The notes beneath the pieces are model-generated. The model saw only the letters and a program-made list of their open reading frames with translations. It had not been told where the DNA came from and ran no database searches. 64,000 nt of DNA from NIOZ-UU13 sp964444135 (lineage in GTDB: Bacteria; Planctomycetota; Phycisphaerae; Sedimentisphaerales; Anaerobacaceae), in contig CAYUFX010000003.1 of assembly GCA_964444135.1 (NCBI GenBank), forward strand, positions 46,186 through 110,185, given 5' to 3'. Below are positions 42,052 to 52,400 of the stretch, piece by piece. Position 1 is the stretch's first letter. Each line of letters starts with the position of its first letter. Made by a program: the position numbers and the translations under genes.

Positions 42052-43518
42052 ATGGAGGAATGGGGAATCAAAAAGACAATTCCAATGAATTTTGTTCTTG
42101 CCGTTATTTTTCTAACGGCTCTTTCTCCGACAGCTTTTGCTCAGGAGCCCTGGAAATTCATCGTTACCTGCGACAGCCGGGGTAACTTCTATGGAATCAA
42201 TCCGTTTATCCTCAGTGAGCTTGTTATCGAGATAAAAAGCCAGGGTGTCGATCTTGTCCTGTTTCCCGGCGACCTGGTTTCCGGATACCAGGCAATCGCC
42301 CCAGACGAATTCGAATCTTATCTCAGAACCTGGGTAGAAATAATGGAACCGGTTTATGATGCCGGCATTACCGTCTATGTCGGCCGGGGTAACCACGAGC
42401 TTGGTGATGTATGGAGCCACTATCCTTATCCCGGTACGAGCCCCGACCCGAATGATAATAACATGCTGCGCTGGATTAACGTCTTCGGCAGCGATTCTAA
42501 TCCCAAACTAAAGCTGCCCAACAACGGCCCTGCAGATGAGAAATCTATGACGTATTCTGTTACGCATAAAAATTCTTTTATTGTCATGCTCGACCAATAT
42601 GCCGGTATCAGGCATGATTTTCACCATAAAGTCAACCAGGAGTGGCTGAATGCTCAACTGGCATCAAACACCAAACCGCATATTTTCATCGTCGGCCACG
42701 AACCTGCTTTTAGAGCTTTGCATTCCGACTGCCTCGACTACTATCCTGCCCAACGTGATGCGTTTTGGACCAGTATCAAAAATGCCGGCGGACATACATA
42801 TTTTTGCGGCCACGACCACTTCTACGACCACGCATGCATCGATGATGGTGATGGTAATCCCAATAACGACATTCACCAGTACATCATTGGAGCCGCCGGG
42901 GCGCCGCTTTATACCTGGTCGCCGTCTTACGATGGAAATAACAGCGACTATATTGTGGAACAATGGCACCACGCCGAACGGTACGGTTACGTCCTAATTG
43001 AGATTGATGAGCTTGAGGTAACTCTGACCTGGATAGAACGCCACACTAATAATTTGATTGTTCCGGGTATATATGAGCCTAATGAAGTATGGAGTTACAC
43101 GATTACTCCGAAACCTATTGTACTCTCACCAAACGGCGGCGAGAATCTCACAGCAGCAGGCAACCATACAATCACCTGGAAAGTAATTGAAGACACCCAA
43201 ACAAACTATGTGTTAATCGAGTATTCGCTCGATAATGGCCAAACCTGGCAAGAGCTCGGCCAGTCGCGGAATACTGGCTGGTACGAGTGGGACCCCGTTC
43301 CGCTAACCAATTCAGAAGAGTGTCTCATTCGTATTAGTGATTTAAACAATAAACTCGCCAGTGACACAAGCGACAAGGCGTTTACAATATCCCAATGCCG
43401 GACAAAACTCAAAGCAGACCTTAATGGCGATTGCTATGTTGACTTCCTGGATTTTATAATATTAGCCGACAATTGGCTCAAATGTACAAATCTCTATGAC
43501 CCCACCTGCAATGAGTAG
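42052..43518 (+). CDS. Secreted calcineurin-like metallophosphoesterase with dockerin-like C-terminus
   Basis: About 488 residues. A signal peptide (FVLAVIFLTALSPTAFA) precedes a metallophosphoesterase domain with the metal-binding series VTCDSRG, FPGDLV, GRGNHE, VGHEP and GHDHF. An Ig-like domain follows (PNGGENLTAAGNHTITWKV), and a single dockerin-like half (ADLNGDCYVDFLDF, LADNWL) ends it. It probably hydrolyses phosphate or nucleotide esters outside the cell. The start is doubtful. ATG 42052 lies directly behind a terminator T run without a ribosome-binding site. A GGAGG at 42054-42058 sits 8 bases before an ATC codon that would open a classical KK-type signal peptide. The next ATG is 42085. 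Confidence 0.8.
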   Translation: MEEWGIKKTIPMNFVLAVIFLTALSPTAFAQEPWKFIVTCDSRGNFYGINPFILSELVIEIKSQGVDLVLFPGDLVSGYQAIAPDEFESYLRTWVEIMEPVYDAGITVYVGRGNHELGDVWSHYPYPGTSPDPNDNNMLRWINVFGSDSNPKLKLPNNGPADEKSMTYSVTHKNSFIVMLDQYAGIRHDFHHKVNQEWLNAQLASNTKPHIFIVGHEPAFRALHSDCLDYYPAQRDAFWTSIKNAGGHTYFCGHDHFYDHACIDDGDGNPNNDIHQYIIGAAGAPLYTWSPSYDGNNSDYIVEQWHHAERYGYVLIEIDELEVTLTWIERHTNNLIVPGIYEPNEVWSYTITPKPIVLSPNGGENLTAAGNHTITWKVIEDTQTNYVLIEYSLDNGQTWQELGQSRNTGWYEWDPVPLTNSEECLIRISDLNNKLASDTSDKAFTISQCRTKLKADLNGDCYVDFLDFIILADNWLKCTNLYDPTCNE

Positions 43519-43581
43519 CAATAGGCTCTTACTAATTTGCCAATAAAACATACTGTTCTGCCACAGCCTCGATTAATGCTT

Positions 43582-43607
43582 GTCATTCCTGCGAAAGCAG
43601 GAATCCA
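43582..43607. repeat. REP-like palindrome
   Basis: GTCATTCCTGCGAAAGCAGGAATCC, the same family as at 10859-10961, 24895-24920 and 47941-47966. It lies in the gap between two plus-strand genes. The rest of 43519-43728 shows nothing else. Confidence 0.65.
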
Positions 43608-43728
43608 GCCCCTCTCATTTAGGATAATGTATGGTTTTTCCAGAAGCTACTATTGGTATTAGAAAATTAAAACCCGACAAAAACTATGCAATATGCGATA
43701 CACAATATACAAAAAAATATATTTTCTC

Positions 43729-43757
43729 TTGACGCCCTTCTCTGGATTATATATGTT
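43729..43757 (+). promoter_or_regulatory. Candidate promoter for the small ORF/M14 peptidase unit
   Basis: TTGACG (43729-43734), 17-bp spacer, TATGTT (43752-43757). It lies 27 bases upstream of the small frame at 43784. Confidence 0.4.
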
Positions 43758-43783
43758 TGGGTGACTTTGAGGAGGCACAAAAA

Positions 43784-43927
43784 GTGAACATTTGGCTTTG
43801 CATTATTATTGTCCCTATGGTCTTTTACTGTGCTCGTATATTTACGAGGACGTTCACTGTCCAATTTAAATTTAACCCAGCCAGAAAGCAGCGTTGTTTT
43901 CTGCGATTTCTTTTGATATTTCCCTAA
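43784..43927 (+). CDS. 47-residue hydrophobic leader-like protein
   Basis: A GTG-started frame with a strong ribosome-binding site (GAGGAGG, 8 bases upstream) ending 22 bases before the peptidase start. The first half is hydrophobic (MNIWLCIIIVPMVFYC) and the second half strongly basic (NPARKQRCFLRF). It could be a small membrane protein or a leader peptide coupling translation to the M14 gene. It is not a known family to me. Confidence 0.45.
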   Translation: MNIWLCIIIVPMVFYCARIFTRTFTVQFKFNPARKQRCFLRFLLIFP

Positions 43928-43949
43928 TGGGACGAAAGGATGGTGTAAA

Positions 43950-46196
43950 ATGAAATGGTTTCAGAAAAAATTCATTAATCTCATTTTTATATGTATAGTT
44001 GTTGGGGTCTTATCGCCGGTATCTTATGCAAAGACTCCGAGCGACAGATGCATATTGATAAAGGCTCAAGTCGCGGACCGGGACGATATCAATAAACTCG
44101 CAGATATGGGCCTCGATATTTGGGAGTTTCAGCAGGATGGTCTTATTATCAGGGTAACGGACGATGAAAGAAACCAGGTCAAAGAAAGCGGCTTTACTAT
44201 TGAGACAATCACTGAGGATGTTTATGAATATACGGAAAAAATTAGACAAGAACAGATTTCTCTCTTTGCAGAGCCTACACCTTCTAAATATCATTCCCAC
44301 GATGAAGTTATTACCGAACTGATAGCTCTCGAGGATTCAGGAGTTGCTCAGACTCATATTATAGGCGGTACTCACGAAGGCCGAGACATCTGGGCAGTAA
44401 AAATCAGCGACAATCCTTCCGATGACGAGAATGAGCCTGGAGCAATTTTTTTGGGCTGTCATCATGCCCGGGAGTGGATATCTGTAGAAGTCCCGCTCTA
44501 TATCGCGCAATATTTAGCCAATAACTACGACGGTGATGCAGAAGTCAAACATCTGGTTGATAACTGCGAAATATGGATAGTACCGGTAGTCAATCCGGAC
44601 GGCTATGAATACAGCCGTACCGGCGACCGGATGTGGCGAAAAAACAGGAGAGACAACGGCGACGGTACGTTTGGCGTCGATTTGAACAGAAACTACGATT
44701 CCATGTGGGGCACTGTAGATGCACCCGCAACAACGTCAGCAATAACCTACCGAGGTCCAAGCCCTTTTTCCGAACCGGAGACACAGGCTGTAAGAGACCT
44801 TGTTCTTACATATGATTTTCGTATTCTAATGAGCTACCACAGCTTTTGGCAAGCGATATATTATCCGTGGGGGTATACTTGGGAACCTCCACCTGACGGA
44901 CCTATGTTTAGAGATATGACTTCCAGTATGATAGAATTAATATACCATACCAGCGGAGCAACTTATACGAACTGGTTGGATATGCCTGATACATATTTGG
45001 TCAGCGGTGACACAGGAGACTGGAGCTATGGAGAGCTTGGTATTTATTCATTCGGTATTGAACTGCGGCCTGTTACATTTAGCCAGGGCGGATTCGTACT
45101 TCCGGAGAATCAAATAATACCGACCTGCACGGAGAATTTGCCGGTTGCTCTATACCTTATATCATATGCCGCTGCCGACTATGGAATCGAAAATCTGACT
45201 ACGGGCCAGACATACAGTAATATTCAGCTTGCCATAAATGACGCAAATGATGGCAATGAGATAGTAGTCAATCCTGGAGTGTATCACGAAAGTGTCTCTC
45301 TCATAGATAAAAATCTGACAATCAGGTCAACAGACCCCAATGACCCGGCCGTTGTAGAATCTACTGTTATTAATATTGAGGATCTTTATCAAGGCTCGGT
45401 TTTAACTCTGTCCGGCAATAGAGATAGAGTCTATGTACTTGATGGGCTTACCATAACTGGTGGGCAGGTAAGTATCTCGTGCTGTAATATAACCCCGATA
45501 ATCAGAAACTGCATTGTTGGAAGCAATGGCCCCAACGCGATTGAGTTTTGGGAAGACTATGAGCCACCAACAATCATTGATTGTGCTATTTTAGGACAAG
45601 TAGTAGAATTGAACGACCCAACTCTGATAGCTTACTGGCAACTGGACGAGACAGAAGGCGACATAGCTAAGGATAGTGTCGGAGATAACGATGGCACGCT
45701 CTTTGGCGAACCACTCTGGCAGCCTGCTGGCGGCCAGATAGCCGGCGCTCTGGAATTAGATGGGATTGATGATTATGTCGAGACAGACTTCGTTTTAAAC
45801 CCAGCCGATGGCCCATTCAGTGTATTTGTCTGGGTTAAAGGAGGCGCTCCAGGACAAGCTGTTTTGTCGCAAATTGGTGGTGCGAATTGGCTCTGCACAG
45901 ATTCGTCAGGAGGTAACTTAATGATCGGGCTAAAGGGTACTGGCCGGGGCGCCACCATATTGCTGTCACAAGCATTCATCACCGATGGCAACTGGCACCG
46001 GATAGGTCTTGTATGGGACGGCTCACAAAGAACGCTTTACGTTGATGACATCGCCGTGGCTCAAGACGCGCAGCCTGATTTGGAAGCCTCAGAAAACAGT
46101 CTATACATTGGCACCGGCAAGGCTATGGAGCCAGGAACCTTCTGGTCCGGCCTGATTGACGATGTCCGCATCTACAACCGGGCAGTGACTCCATAG
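43950..46196 (+). CDS. Secreted M14 zinc carboxypeptidase with LamG domain
   Basis: A 748-residue secreted enzyme: signal peptide (to about 27), pro-segment, then an M14 domain. Zinc ligands are His172 and Glu175 (HHARE) and His297 (SYHSF). Arg/Asn pattern DLNRNYD (244-250) and catalytic Glu371 (FGIELRP) are also present, so it should be active. A beta-helix-like stretch (YSNIQLAINDANDGNEIVV) and a C-terminal LamG/concanavalin domain (LIAYWQLDE ... DDVRIYNRAVTP) follow. The stop is TAG at 46194-46196. The next codons, EFEAIAQ and then stop, are the usual end of this LamG type, so the TAG looks like a recent nonsense change costing about eight residues. Confidence 0.85.
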   Translation: MKWFQKKFINLIFICIVVGVLSPVSYAKTPSDRCILIKAQVADRDDINKLADMGLDIWEFQQDGLIIRVTDDERNQVKESGFTIETITEDVYEYTEKIRQEQISLFAEPTPSKYHSHDEVITELIALEDSGVAQTHIIGGTHEGRDIWAVKISDNPSDDENEPGAIFLGCHHAREWISVEVPLYIAQYLANNYDGDAEVKHLVDNCEIWIVPVVNPDGYEYSRTGDRMWRKNRRDNGDGTFGVDLNRNYDSMWGTVDAPATTSAITYRGPSPFSEPETQAVRDLVLTYDFRILMSYHSFWQAIYYPWGYTWEPPPDGPMFRDMTSSMIELIYHTSGATYTNWLDMPDTYLVSGDTGDWSYGELGIYSFGIELRPVTFSQGGFVLPENQIIPTCTENLPVALYLISYAAADYGIENLTTGQTYSNIQLAINDANDGNEIVVNPGVYHESVSLIDKNLTIRSTDPNDPAVVESTVINIEDLYQGSVLTLSGNRDRVYVLDGLTITGGQVSISCCNITPIIRNCIVGSNGPNAIEFWEDYEPPTIIDCAILGQVVELNDPTLIAYWQLDETEGDIAKDSVGDNDGTLFGEPLWQPAGGQIAGALELDGIDDYVETDFVLNPADGPFSVFVWVKGGAPGQAVLSQIGGANWLCTDSSGGNLMIGLKGTGRGATILLSQAFITDGNWHRIGLVWDGSQRTLYVDDIAVAQDAQPDLEASENSLYIGTGKAMEPGTFWSGLIDDVRIYNRAVTP

Positions 46197-46641
46197 GAAT
46201 TTGAGGCAATTGCACAATAGTCATTTGACTATCGCATTACCGAATCAATGTGTTCTATGTATTAAACGGTCATAGTCATTTGACTATTGCATTACCGAAT
46301 CAACGTGTTCTATGTATTAAACGGTCATAGTCATTTGACTATTGCATTACCGAATCAACGTGTTCTATGTCTTAAACGGTCATAGTCATTTGACTATTAG
46401 TCTAAAAACTTTCTAAGCTGCAACCCTCGCCGAGCACAAAATTTGGGTAATCCGTGCCTAAACCTGCGTAATCTGCGGTTAAAATTATTCTTTCAATCCT
46501 CCTTAATTTCTGATAAAAGTGCAACACGCAATACGATTGTAGTACTCTGCAATATCTACTTTGGCCGGGTGGCAGCCTCAAGCGCAGCTTGGGGATGGTT
46601 CGGAGCTTGTAGGATGGGTTTTAGCTCATCAAGAGATTGCT
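46197..46641. other. Intergenic region with palindromic tandem array
   Basis: It holds the 55-bp array (46216-46404) and a degenerate GGGTGGC...CTTGGGG repeat near 46568-46600. A TAGTACTCTGCAAT (46540-46553) resembles one end of the MITE-like elements. No gene is supported before the aroA start. Confidence 0.5.
46216..46404. repeat. 55-bp tandem array of a perfect palindrome
   Basis: The palindrome ATAGTCATTTGACTAT occurs four times (near 46217, 46272, 46327 and 46382) at exact 55-bp spacing. The intervening TGCATTACCGAATCAACG-TGTTCTATG-type sequence is almost identical in each unit. Differences are single bases, so the array arose by recent tandem duplication. Spacers being the same rules out CRISPR. 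Confidence 0.85.
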
Positions 46642-47922
46642 ATGAAATTGATTGTAAGAAAATCACGGTTAAGAGGAACGGTCGTAATTCCAGGCTCTAA
46701 ATCGCACACTATACGTGCCGTCGCAATCGCCTCTTTAGCAGTCGGTGAAAGTCACATTCGTAATCCTTTGGACTCAAGCGACACGCAGGCAGCGGTGGCA
46801 TGCTACCGAGCGTTAGGCGCCAGGATTGACACATCCGACCCTAAACTCTGGAAGGTAACCGGCACAGGCGGCGAAATTAGCGCTCCGTCTGAAATTATCG
46901 ACGTCGGCAATTCCGGCACAACGCTGCGTATCGCAATAGGCTCGGCCGCTCTTGCCCCAGCCGGCCGGACCACAACCTTCACCGGTGATGAGCAAATCCA
47001 GACCCGCCCTGTCGGGCCGCTAATAGACGCCCTCAGTGAACTCGGCGCAAAATGCACAAGTCTCAAAAACAACGGCAAGGTCCCCGTTGAGATAACCGGC
47101 AAACTGACAGGCGGAAGAACCGCAATCGCCGCAACCACCAGTCAATACCTGTCCAGCCTGCTTCTATGCACGCCTTTGGGCACTAAAGATACCCAGATAG
47201 ACGTTACTTTGCTCAATGAGCCGGGTTATGTGCAAATGACACTCGACTGGCTCGATAAACAGCAGATTAAATATAACAACCAACAGATGCGCCAATTCAA
47301 AATCAAAGGCAATCAGAGCTATAAGGCCTTCGATGCCACAATCCCTGCCGACTTTTCCAGTGCCACGTTTTTCCTTTGCGCCGCCGCTATGTCCGCAGAG
47401 GAGGTAACCTTGCTTGGGCTGGATTTTGCAGATAGTCAGCCGGACAAAGCGGTGGTCGATTACCTAAAAGCGATGGGGGCCGATATTAGTATTGACCCGA
47501 ATTCAGTAACGGTTAAAGCTGCAAACCTCAAAGGCGCCGAGCTTGATATGAACAAAACTCCCGATGCGCTGCCCGCTATGGCCGTTACCGCCGCTTTTGC
47601 CGAAGGCTCAACCAAACTGCTGAACGTCCCCCAGGCACGAAGCAAAGAGACCGACAGAATCAAATGTATGGCCGAAGAGCTGAAAAAATTGGACGTGGAT
47701 GTTGAAGAATTACCCGACGGCCTTATAATACGGCACAGCAGAGCCAAACCGGCTGAACTGCACGGCTGGGCCGACCACCGAATCGTGATGGCATTGTCCT
47801 TGGCGGGCTTGAACTTAGACGCTCAATGCACCATTGATACCGCCGAGGCAATCAGCGTTACGTTTCCCAATTATGTGGAATTGATGAAGGGTATCAATGC
47901 AAATATGGAATTAACAGGTTAA
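46642..47922 (+). CDS. aroA: 3-phosphoshikimate 1-carboxyvinyltransferase (EPSP synthase)
   Basis: The penultimate enzyme of the shikimate pathway, joining shikimate-3-phosphate and PEP. From ATG 46642 it has 426 residues, the family size. The start MKLIVRKSRLRGTVVIPGSKSH has the S3P/PEP-binding PGSKS. NSGTTLR, the ADFSSATFFL segment and ARSKETDRI follow, with the terminal ADHRIVMALSLAGL. The next gene is aroC, so the two form a shikimate unit. An upstream in-frame start is discarded because its codons come from an intergenic repeat. Confidence 0.95.
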   Translation: MKLIVRKSRLRGTVVIPGSKSHTIRAVAIASLAVGESHIRNPLDSSDTQAAVACYRALGARIDTSDPKLWKVTGTGGEISAPSEIIDVGNSGTTLRIAIGSAALAPAGRTTTFTGDEQIQTRPVGPLIDALSELGAKCTSLKNNGKVPVEITGKLTGGRTAIAATTSQYLSSLLLCTPLGTKDTQIDVTLLNEPGYVQMTLDWLDKQQIKYNNQQMRQFKIKGNQSYKAFDATIPADFSSATFFLCAAAMSAEEVTLLGLDFADSQPDKAVVDYLKAMGADISIDPNSVTVKAANLKGAELDMNKTPDALPAMAVTAAFAEGSTKLLNVPQARSKETDRIKCMAEELKKLDVDVEELPDGLIIRHSRAKPAELHGWADHRIVMALSLAGLNLDAQCTIDTAEAISVTFPNYVELMKGINANMELTG

Positions 47923-47940
47923 TGAATATTACTTAGTTAT

Positions 47941-47966
47941 GTCATTCCAGCGGAAGCGGGAATCTA
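47941..47966. repeat. REP-like palindrome between aroA and aroC
   Basis: GTCATTCCAGCGGAAGCGGGAATC, one unit of the dispersed family also present at 10859-10961, 24895-24920 and 43582-43607. Confidence 0.6.
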
Positions 47967-48036
47967 TACTCTAACGATTATTCACTAATCCCTATTCACG
48001 AAATACCAACGACTAATTTTAGGAGATTAACAAAAA

Positions 48037-49359
48037 ATGATTGGTTGTCACATTGGACGTTGTTTTCAGGTAACGGTAGCCGGCGGCTCTTATCAGGAAG
48101 GCCTAACCTCCGTTCTCCAGGGCGTCCCGCCCGGACTCCTCTTAACTGAGCAGGAAATCTACGGGGACCTGCTTCTTAGAAAGCCCGGAGCCGACGAATT
48201 GAGCAGCCCGCGAAAAGAGCCTGACCTTCCGATTATCTATTCCGGCCTGAACGCAGCCGATACGATTGAAAATGCTGGGAACAAAAACCACACCAACGGC
48301 ACACCGCTGGCGATTCTGATTCCGAACCTCGACCGCCATTTTATTCATATCAAGCAATACCAGGACACGAATCGCACACCACGTCCGGGTCATGCATCCT
48401 ACGCTTCTTTCATAAAATACGGCCCGGATGATGATGCCATCGGCGCCGGTATTTTCAGTGGACGCTACACCTCGACCATCGTAGCCGCCGGATACGTCGC
48501 CAAAAAAGTCCTGAAGAAATGTGGTATCGAAGTGTTTTCCTATGTAAAGGAAATCGCCGGCGTCCGATGTCCTGACGTCGCCGCTGACAAGGCCTTTAAG
48601 TACACCAACGATTACAAAAAAATGCGACACGACCTCGACCCGTTTTATCAGGAGGTTTATGTCAAAGGTCGTATAAATATGGATATGAGATTTCTGGAAA
48701 AGACCAGAATATTAGCCGAGATTGAACAGGAAATTAACGCTATCCGCGATAAGGCTCCAAAGCTCTCTGCCGCTGCGGTTCGGGACAAATACGGCGTACA
48801 TCCAATAGTAAACTGTCCTGACACCGATACCGCCCAGGCTATGGTCGATGCCTGTAACCGCATCGCCGCCACAGGCGATTCAGTCGGCGGCGTAGTTGAG
48901 GTAGTTGTAATCGGTGTTCCAATCGGCCTCGGCGAGCCGGTCTTCTACAAGCTCGATGGGGAACTGGGTAAGATGCTCGGTATCGGTGCGGTAAAAGGTG
49001 TCGAGGTCGGTGCCGGCTTTGCTGTCAAAGATATGACCGGGTCCGAGAATAACGACCAGATGCGAGCCGAAAATGGCAAAGTTATTTTCGAGTCGAATAA
49101 CGCCGGCGGTATTACAGGAGGCCTTTCCACTGGCCAACCAATCGTAGTCAGACTTACGGTCAAGCCTACACCAACAATCGACAAACCACAGAAGACAATT
49201 GACAAATATACCCTCGAGAACAAAGAGCTGGCTGCTATTACCAGGCGTGACGCAACAATTGTGGCTCGAATATGGCCGGTTGCTGAGAATTACACAGCTA
49301 TGGTGATACTTGACCACCTTTTCGCGCACTATGGCTACCAGACGCTAAAGACCAAATGA
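48037..49359 (+). CDS. aroC: Chorismate synthase, divergent active-site form
   Basis: Converts EPSP to chorismate with reduced FMN. The C-terminal two-thirds are canonical: GDSVGGVVEVV, GLGEPVF, GAVKGVEVGAGF, NAGGITGGLSTGQPI and RRDATIVARIWPVAE. RPGHAS keeps the second active-site His. The N-terminal GESHG motif, with the first catalytic His (His17 in E. coli), reads AGGSYQEG, so His is replaced by Tyr. The RGGGRSSARET loop is replaced by IGAGIFSGRYTST. AGGAGA precedes the ATG. It lies 114 bp after aroA. It may be a lineage-specific variant rather than a dead enzyme. Confidence 0.9.
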   Translation: MIGCHIGRCFQVTVAGGSYQEGLTSVLQGVPPGLLLTEQEIYGDLLLRKPGADELSSPRKEPDLPIIYSGLNAADTIENAGNKNHTNGTPLAILIPNLDRHFIHIKQYQDTNRTPRPGHASYASFIKYGPDDDAIGAGIFSGRYTSTIVAAGYVAKKVLKKCGIEVFSYVKEIAGVRCPDVAADKAFKYTNDYKKMRHDLDPFYQEVYVKGRINMDMRFLEKTRILAEIEQEINAIRDKAPKLSAAAVRDKYGVHPIVNCPDTDTAQAMVDACNRIAATGDSVGGVVEVVVIGVPIGLGEPVFYKLDGELGKMLGIGAVKGVEVGAGFAVKDMTGSENNDQMRAENGKVIFESNNAGGITGGLSTGQPIVVRLTVKPTPTIDKPQKTIDKYTLENKELAAITRRDATIVARIWPVAENYTAMVILDHLFAHYGYQTLKTK

Positions 49360-49407
49360 AGATGTCCAGTCACTCCAGAGGCTCCTCAGCGCGCGGCTCG
49401 TTTATTC

Positions 49408-52400
49408 TTATGGTGGGTCGGCTCTTTCTTCAGTTGACCAGGCCGTCCCGTTGTGGGACGGATCGCGTGCCATGACACGGAAACGTTGCCCTTGTCCGCT
49501 TCTGCCTAATAGGACAGTATAGAACGGATCTGTCTGCCAGCCGCTACTGAAACGCGAGTCAGTGGTGCACTCGAAGAAATACTCAACAATCCCGCCGCTA
49601 TCATCCGTAGCTACTGTAGCTGTCATCACAGCCCAGTTATCCCAAATGCCTCCACCGTTATTGATTTCACGGGGTGTCCCGTCAAAACCATTCGGGTCCA
49701 CAGTGGGGTCCCACTCCATCGGATTCGGCGTCGGAGCAGTCATATCCACAGGCACAAAAGTTCTGACAGAAACTGTCTCCGACCAATCGGTTTCGTTCCT
49801 ATTAGAAGATTTGTCCCTGGCTTTAACCCTGTATGAGTATACTGTATTGGGGTCAAGGTTGGGGTCTGTATAATTCGGGTCATCCTGCCAACCGCTGTCG
49901 TGCCCGTCGCCAGCTGTGTTCTCGAAATAGTACTCCACGTCACTTGCATCGTAGGCGGTCGTAGCTGTCATCGAAACTGAAGTCATAGAATCAGCACTAA
50001 TGGTTTCTATGTAAGGAGCAGGTGCTGGCGGTGTACTGTCTCTGCCCGCATAGCGGACCGGCGACCATCTTGTTTCGTTGCCTATTTCATCCCGTGTCTT
50101 TACTTTGTAGCCGTATCGAACATTGGGTGTAAGGCCACCGTCGGTATATGTCGGGCTCTTCTGCCAGCCGCTATCATGCCTACTGTCACTGATGTTTTCG
50201 AAGTAATATTCCACGTCCCAGCCCCAGGCATCGGAGGCGGTCTCAGCAGTCATACTGATTGATCCTGATGTGACTATATTAGGCTCTGTCTCCCATCTAC
50301 TTGGGTTAGGTAACGGTGCACTCGTATCTTCGACGAGCCAGCAGTCTGCCAATAAAGCTATATCTCTCATATCAACATACGTATCTGATGTAATGTCTGC
50401 ACCCTGACACCAGTTATTCGCTTGTGAACAACCCTCTCCAAGCCATCTATCAGCGAGTATCGCAAAATCATGGAAGTTAATAATGCCATCCAGGACAAGG
50501 TCACACAATCTGCACGGTTCTACTTTCGGATGATGGAAGCCTATATCAACACGACCCGTATCGGATATTTCGTCAGTTCTGGTTGTGTATCCCAACAAAT
50601 TAATATGGCTTGCGTAATCACTACCGGCATCGACATAGGGACTGTTCCTCGACTGGCCGGCCTTGGTCTGACTGAGATAGTAATCTCCGAGTGGTCCTTT
50701 GGTGAATAGTGGGTCTTTACTTATGTTTCCATCGCCCCAGTTGAGCGTACAACCATCGTCAACCCAAAAAGCAGATTGTTCATCCTTGATGCCGCTGTAA
50801 GAAATGGTAAGCGTTGCGCACCTTTGGTCAAATTCGAAACCGCCTCTAACTGCAACTGCATCACCTTTCAAGCCATAATTTTCCCAGAAGATGCTGTCGG
50901 TAATTACGCAGTCGCTCTCGTAAGAATTGAACAGTCCGCCACCGAAGCCGGTGTTGTTGGGTTCGCCGAAACTGCCTGTAGCTGCATTGCCGACAAATGT
51001 ACAGTTGGAGACAATCGAATTTGTATACCAGTTGGCCGAGACACCACCACCGTCTCTGCCGGCCGCATTGTTTAAAATCAAATTGTTGATTAATGAGACA
51101 CCGTTTACATCGCGCAGATACACACCGCCCCCGGAAAAATCAGCTATATTGCCGCTGATGTTGCAATCCTGGATGTTCATACCTCCCAACCAGCAATATA
51201 AGCCGGCACCGTCGGTCAGAATAAAATCATCATTGGGATCGTTGACGTCGCCAATTGCCCTGTTATTGGTAACCTTACTGCCTATTATATTGATTAAGCC
51301 ATCAACACCAATGAACCCACCACCTCGAAGTGCTGTATTGGACGCAATATTGCAGTCGATAATTGTCACATCCGTATTATCAATATATATTCCACCGCCG
51401 GAATCAGCATCATTGTCAACAAAGTTGCAGTCAACAAACACAACCGCTGCGCTGCTCTCGGCACATACACCACCCCCATATCCGCTATAGGGATCAAGGC
51501 GATGATTTGGATCAGTTACTCCTGGCGGAAGTCCGGAAGCAATGTTATCTTCAAATGTGCAATCTGTGAAAGTTATCGCAGAATCAGCCGCACAATATAC
51601 ACCCGCCCCGTAAGTTGGCAACTGATAGGAAACCATGGGCTCTATATTCCTGCCGGCTACTCCCGCTCCGCCAATTCCACTCATCCCGCCTTCAGTACGG
51701 TTCCCTCTGATTTCACAGTTAATAAAAGTAACTTTACTTCCGATATCGCAGAACGCCCCACCTCCATATCCGGAGTACCATCGGTAGTCACCTATATAGG
51801 AGGTCAGATTGGGCTCACCATAAAGTTCCCCGAAGTTAGGTGCAAAGTCCCATCTAAAGGATTTCCACAAATCACCATTTACAAACTCGGAGTCCAGACT
51901 ATTGGGGTCAAAATAAATTGCCCGAGACCTGCTGTAGTTTCCTCCGTAGTTAGCTGAGCCGGTGGCGCTGTCACCACCGTTACCGGCGTTGCCGCCGCGG
52001 GCTGTGTTGTTCTCGATTATGCAGTTTATAAACTTGGGATTGCTGTCTGGGGCGCACCATATAGCGCCGCCGCGTGCCCAGCCGCCCCAGCCGCCCCGGC
52101 CCGCATTTAGAGCGTCAGTCGCATTCTCGCCGTTTCCTCCATTGCCTCCCTCAACTAAATTGTTTCTTAATATACAGTTCTTAATAATGGGGGAGGCCCC
52201 TTTATCTATTAATATTGCACCACCTTGTCCGGGTGTACCATCCTCACCGTTAGGATGATTGGCATTCCTGTCACCGTCAGCACCGTCACTCCAGTGTCCA
52301 CCGCAGTTCTGTATCGTTATACCATTTAGGACCGTCTTGGAATCTGTGTTGGATGCAAATGCAACACCAATGTAATTCCAATCATTAGTACCTATATAAC

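Noticed and set aside
46216..46404. Candidate CRISPR array
   Set aside because: Spacers are nearly identical to each other and the period includes the whole unit. This is a tandem repeat, not repeat-spacer alternation.
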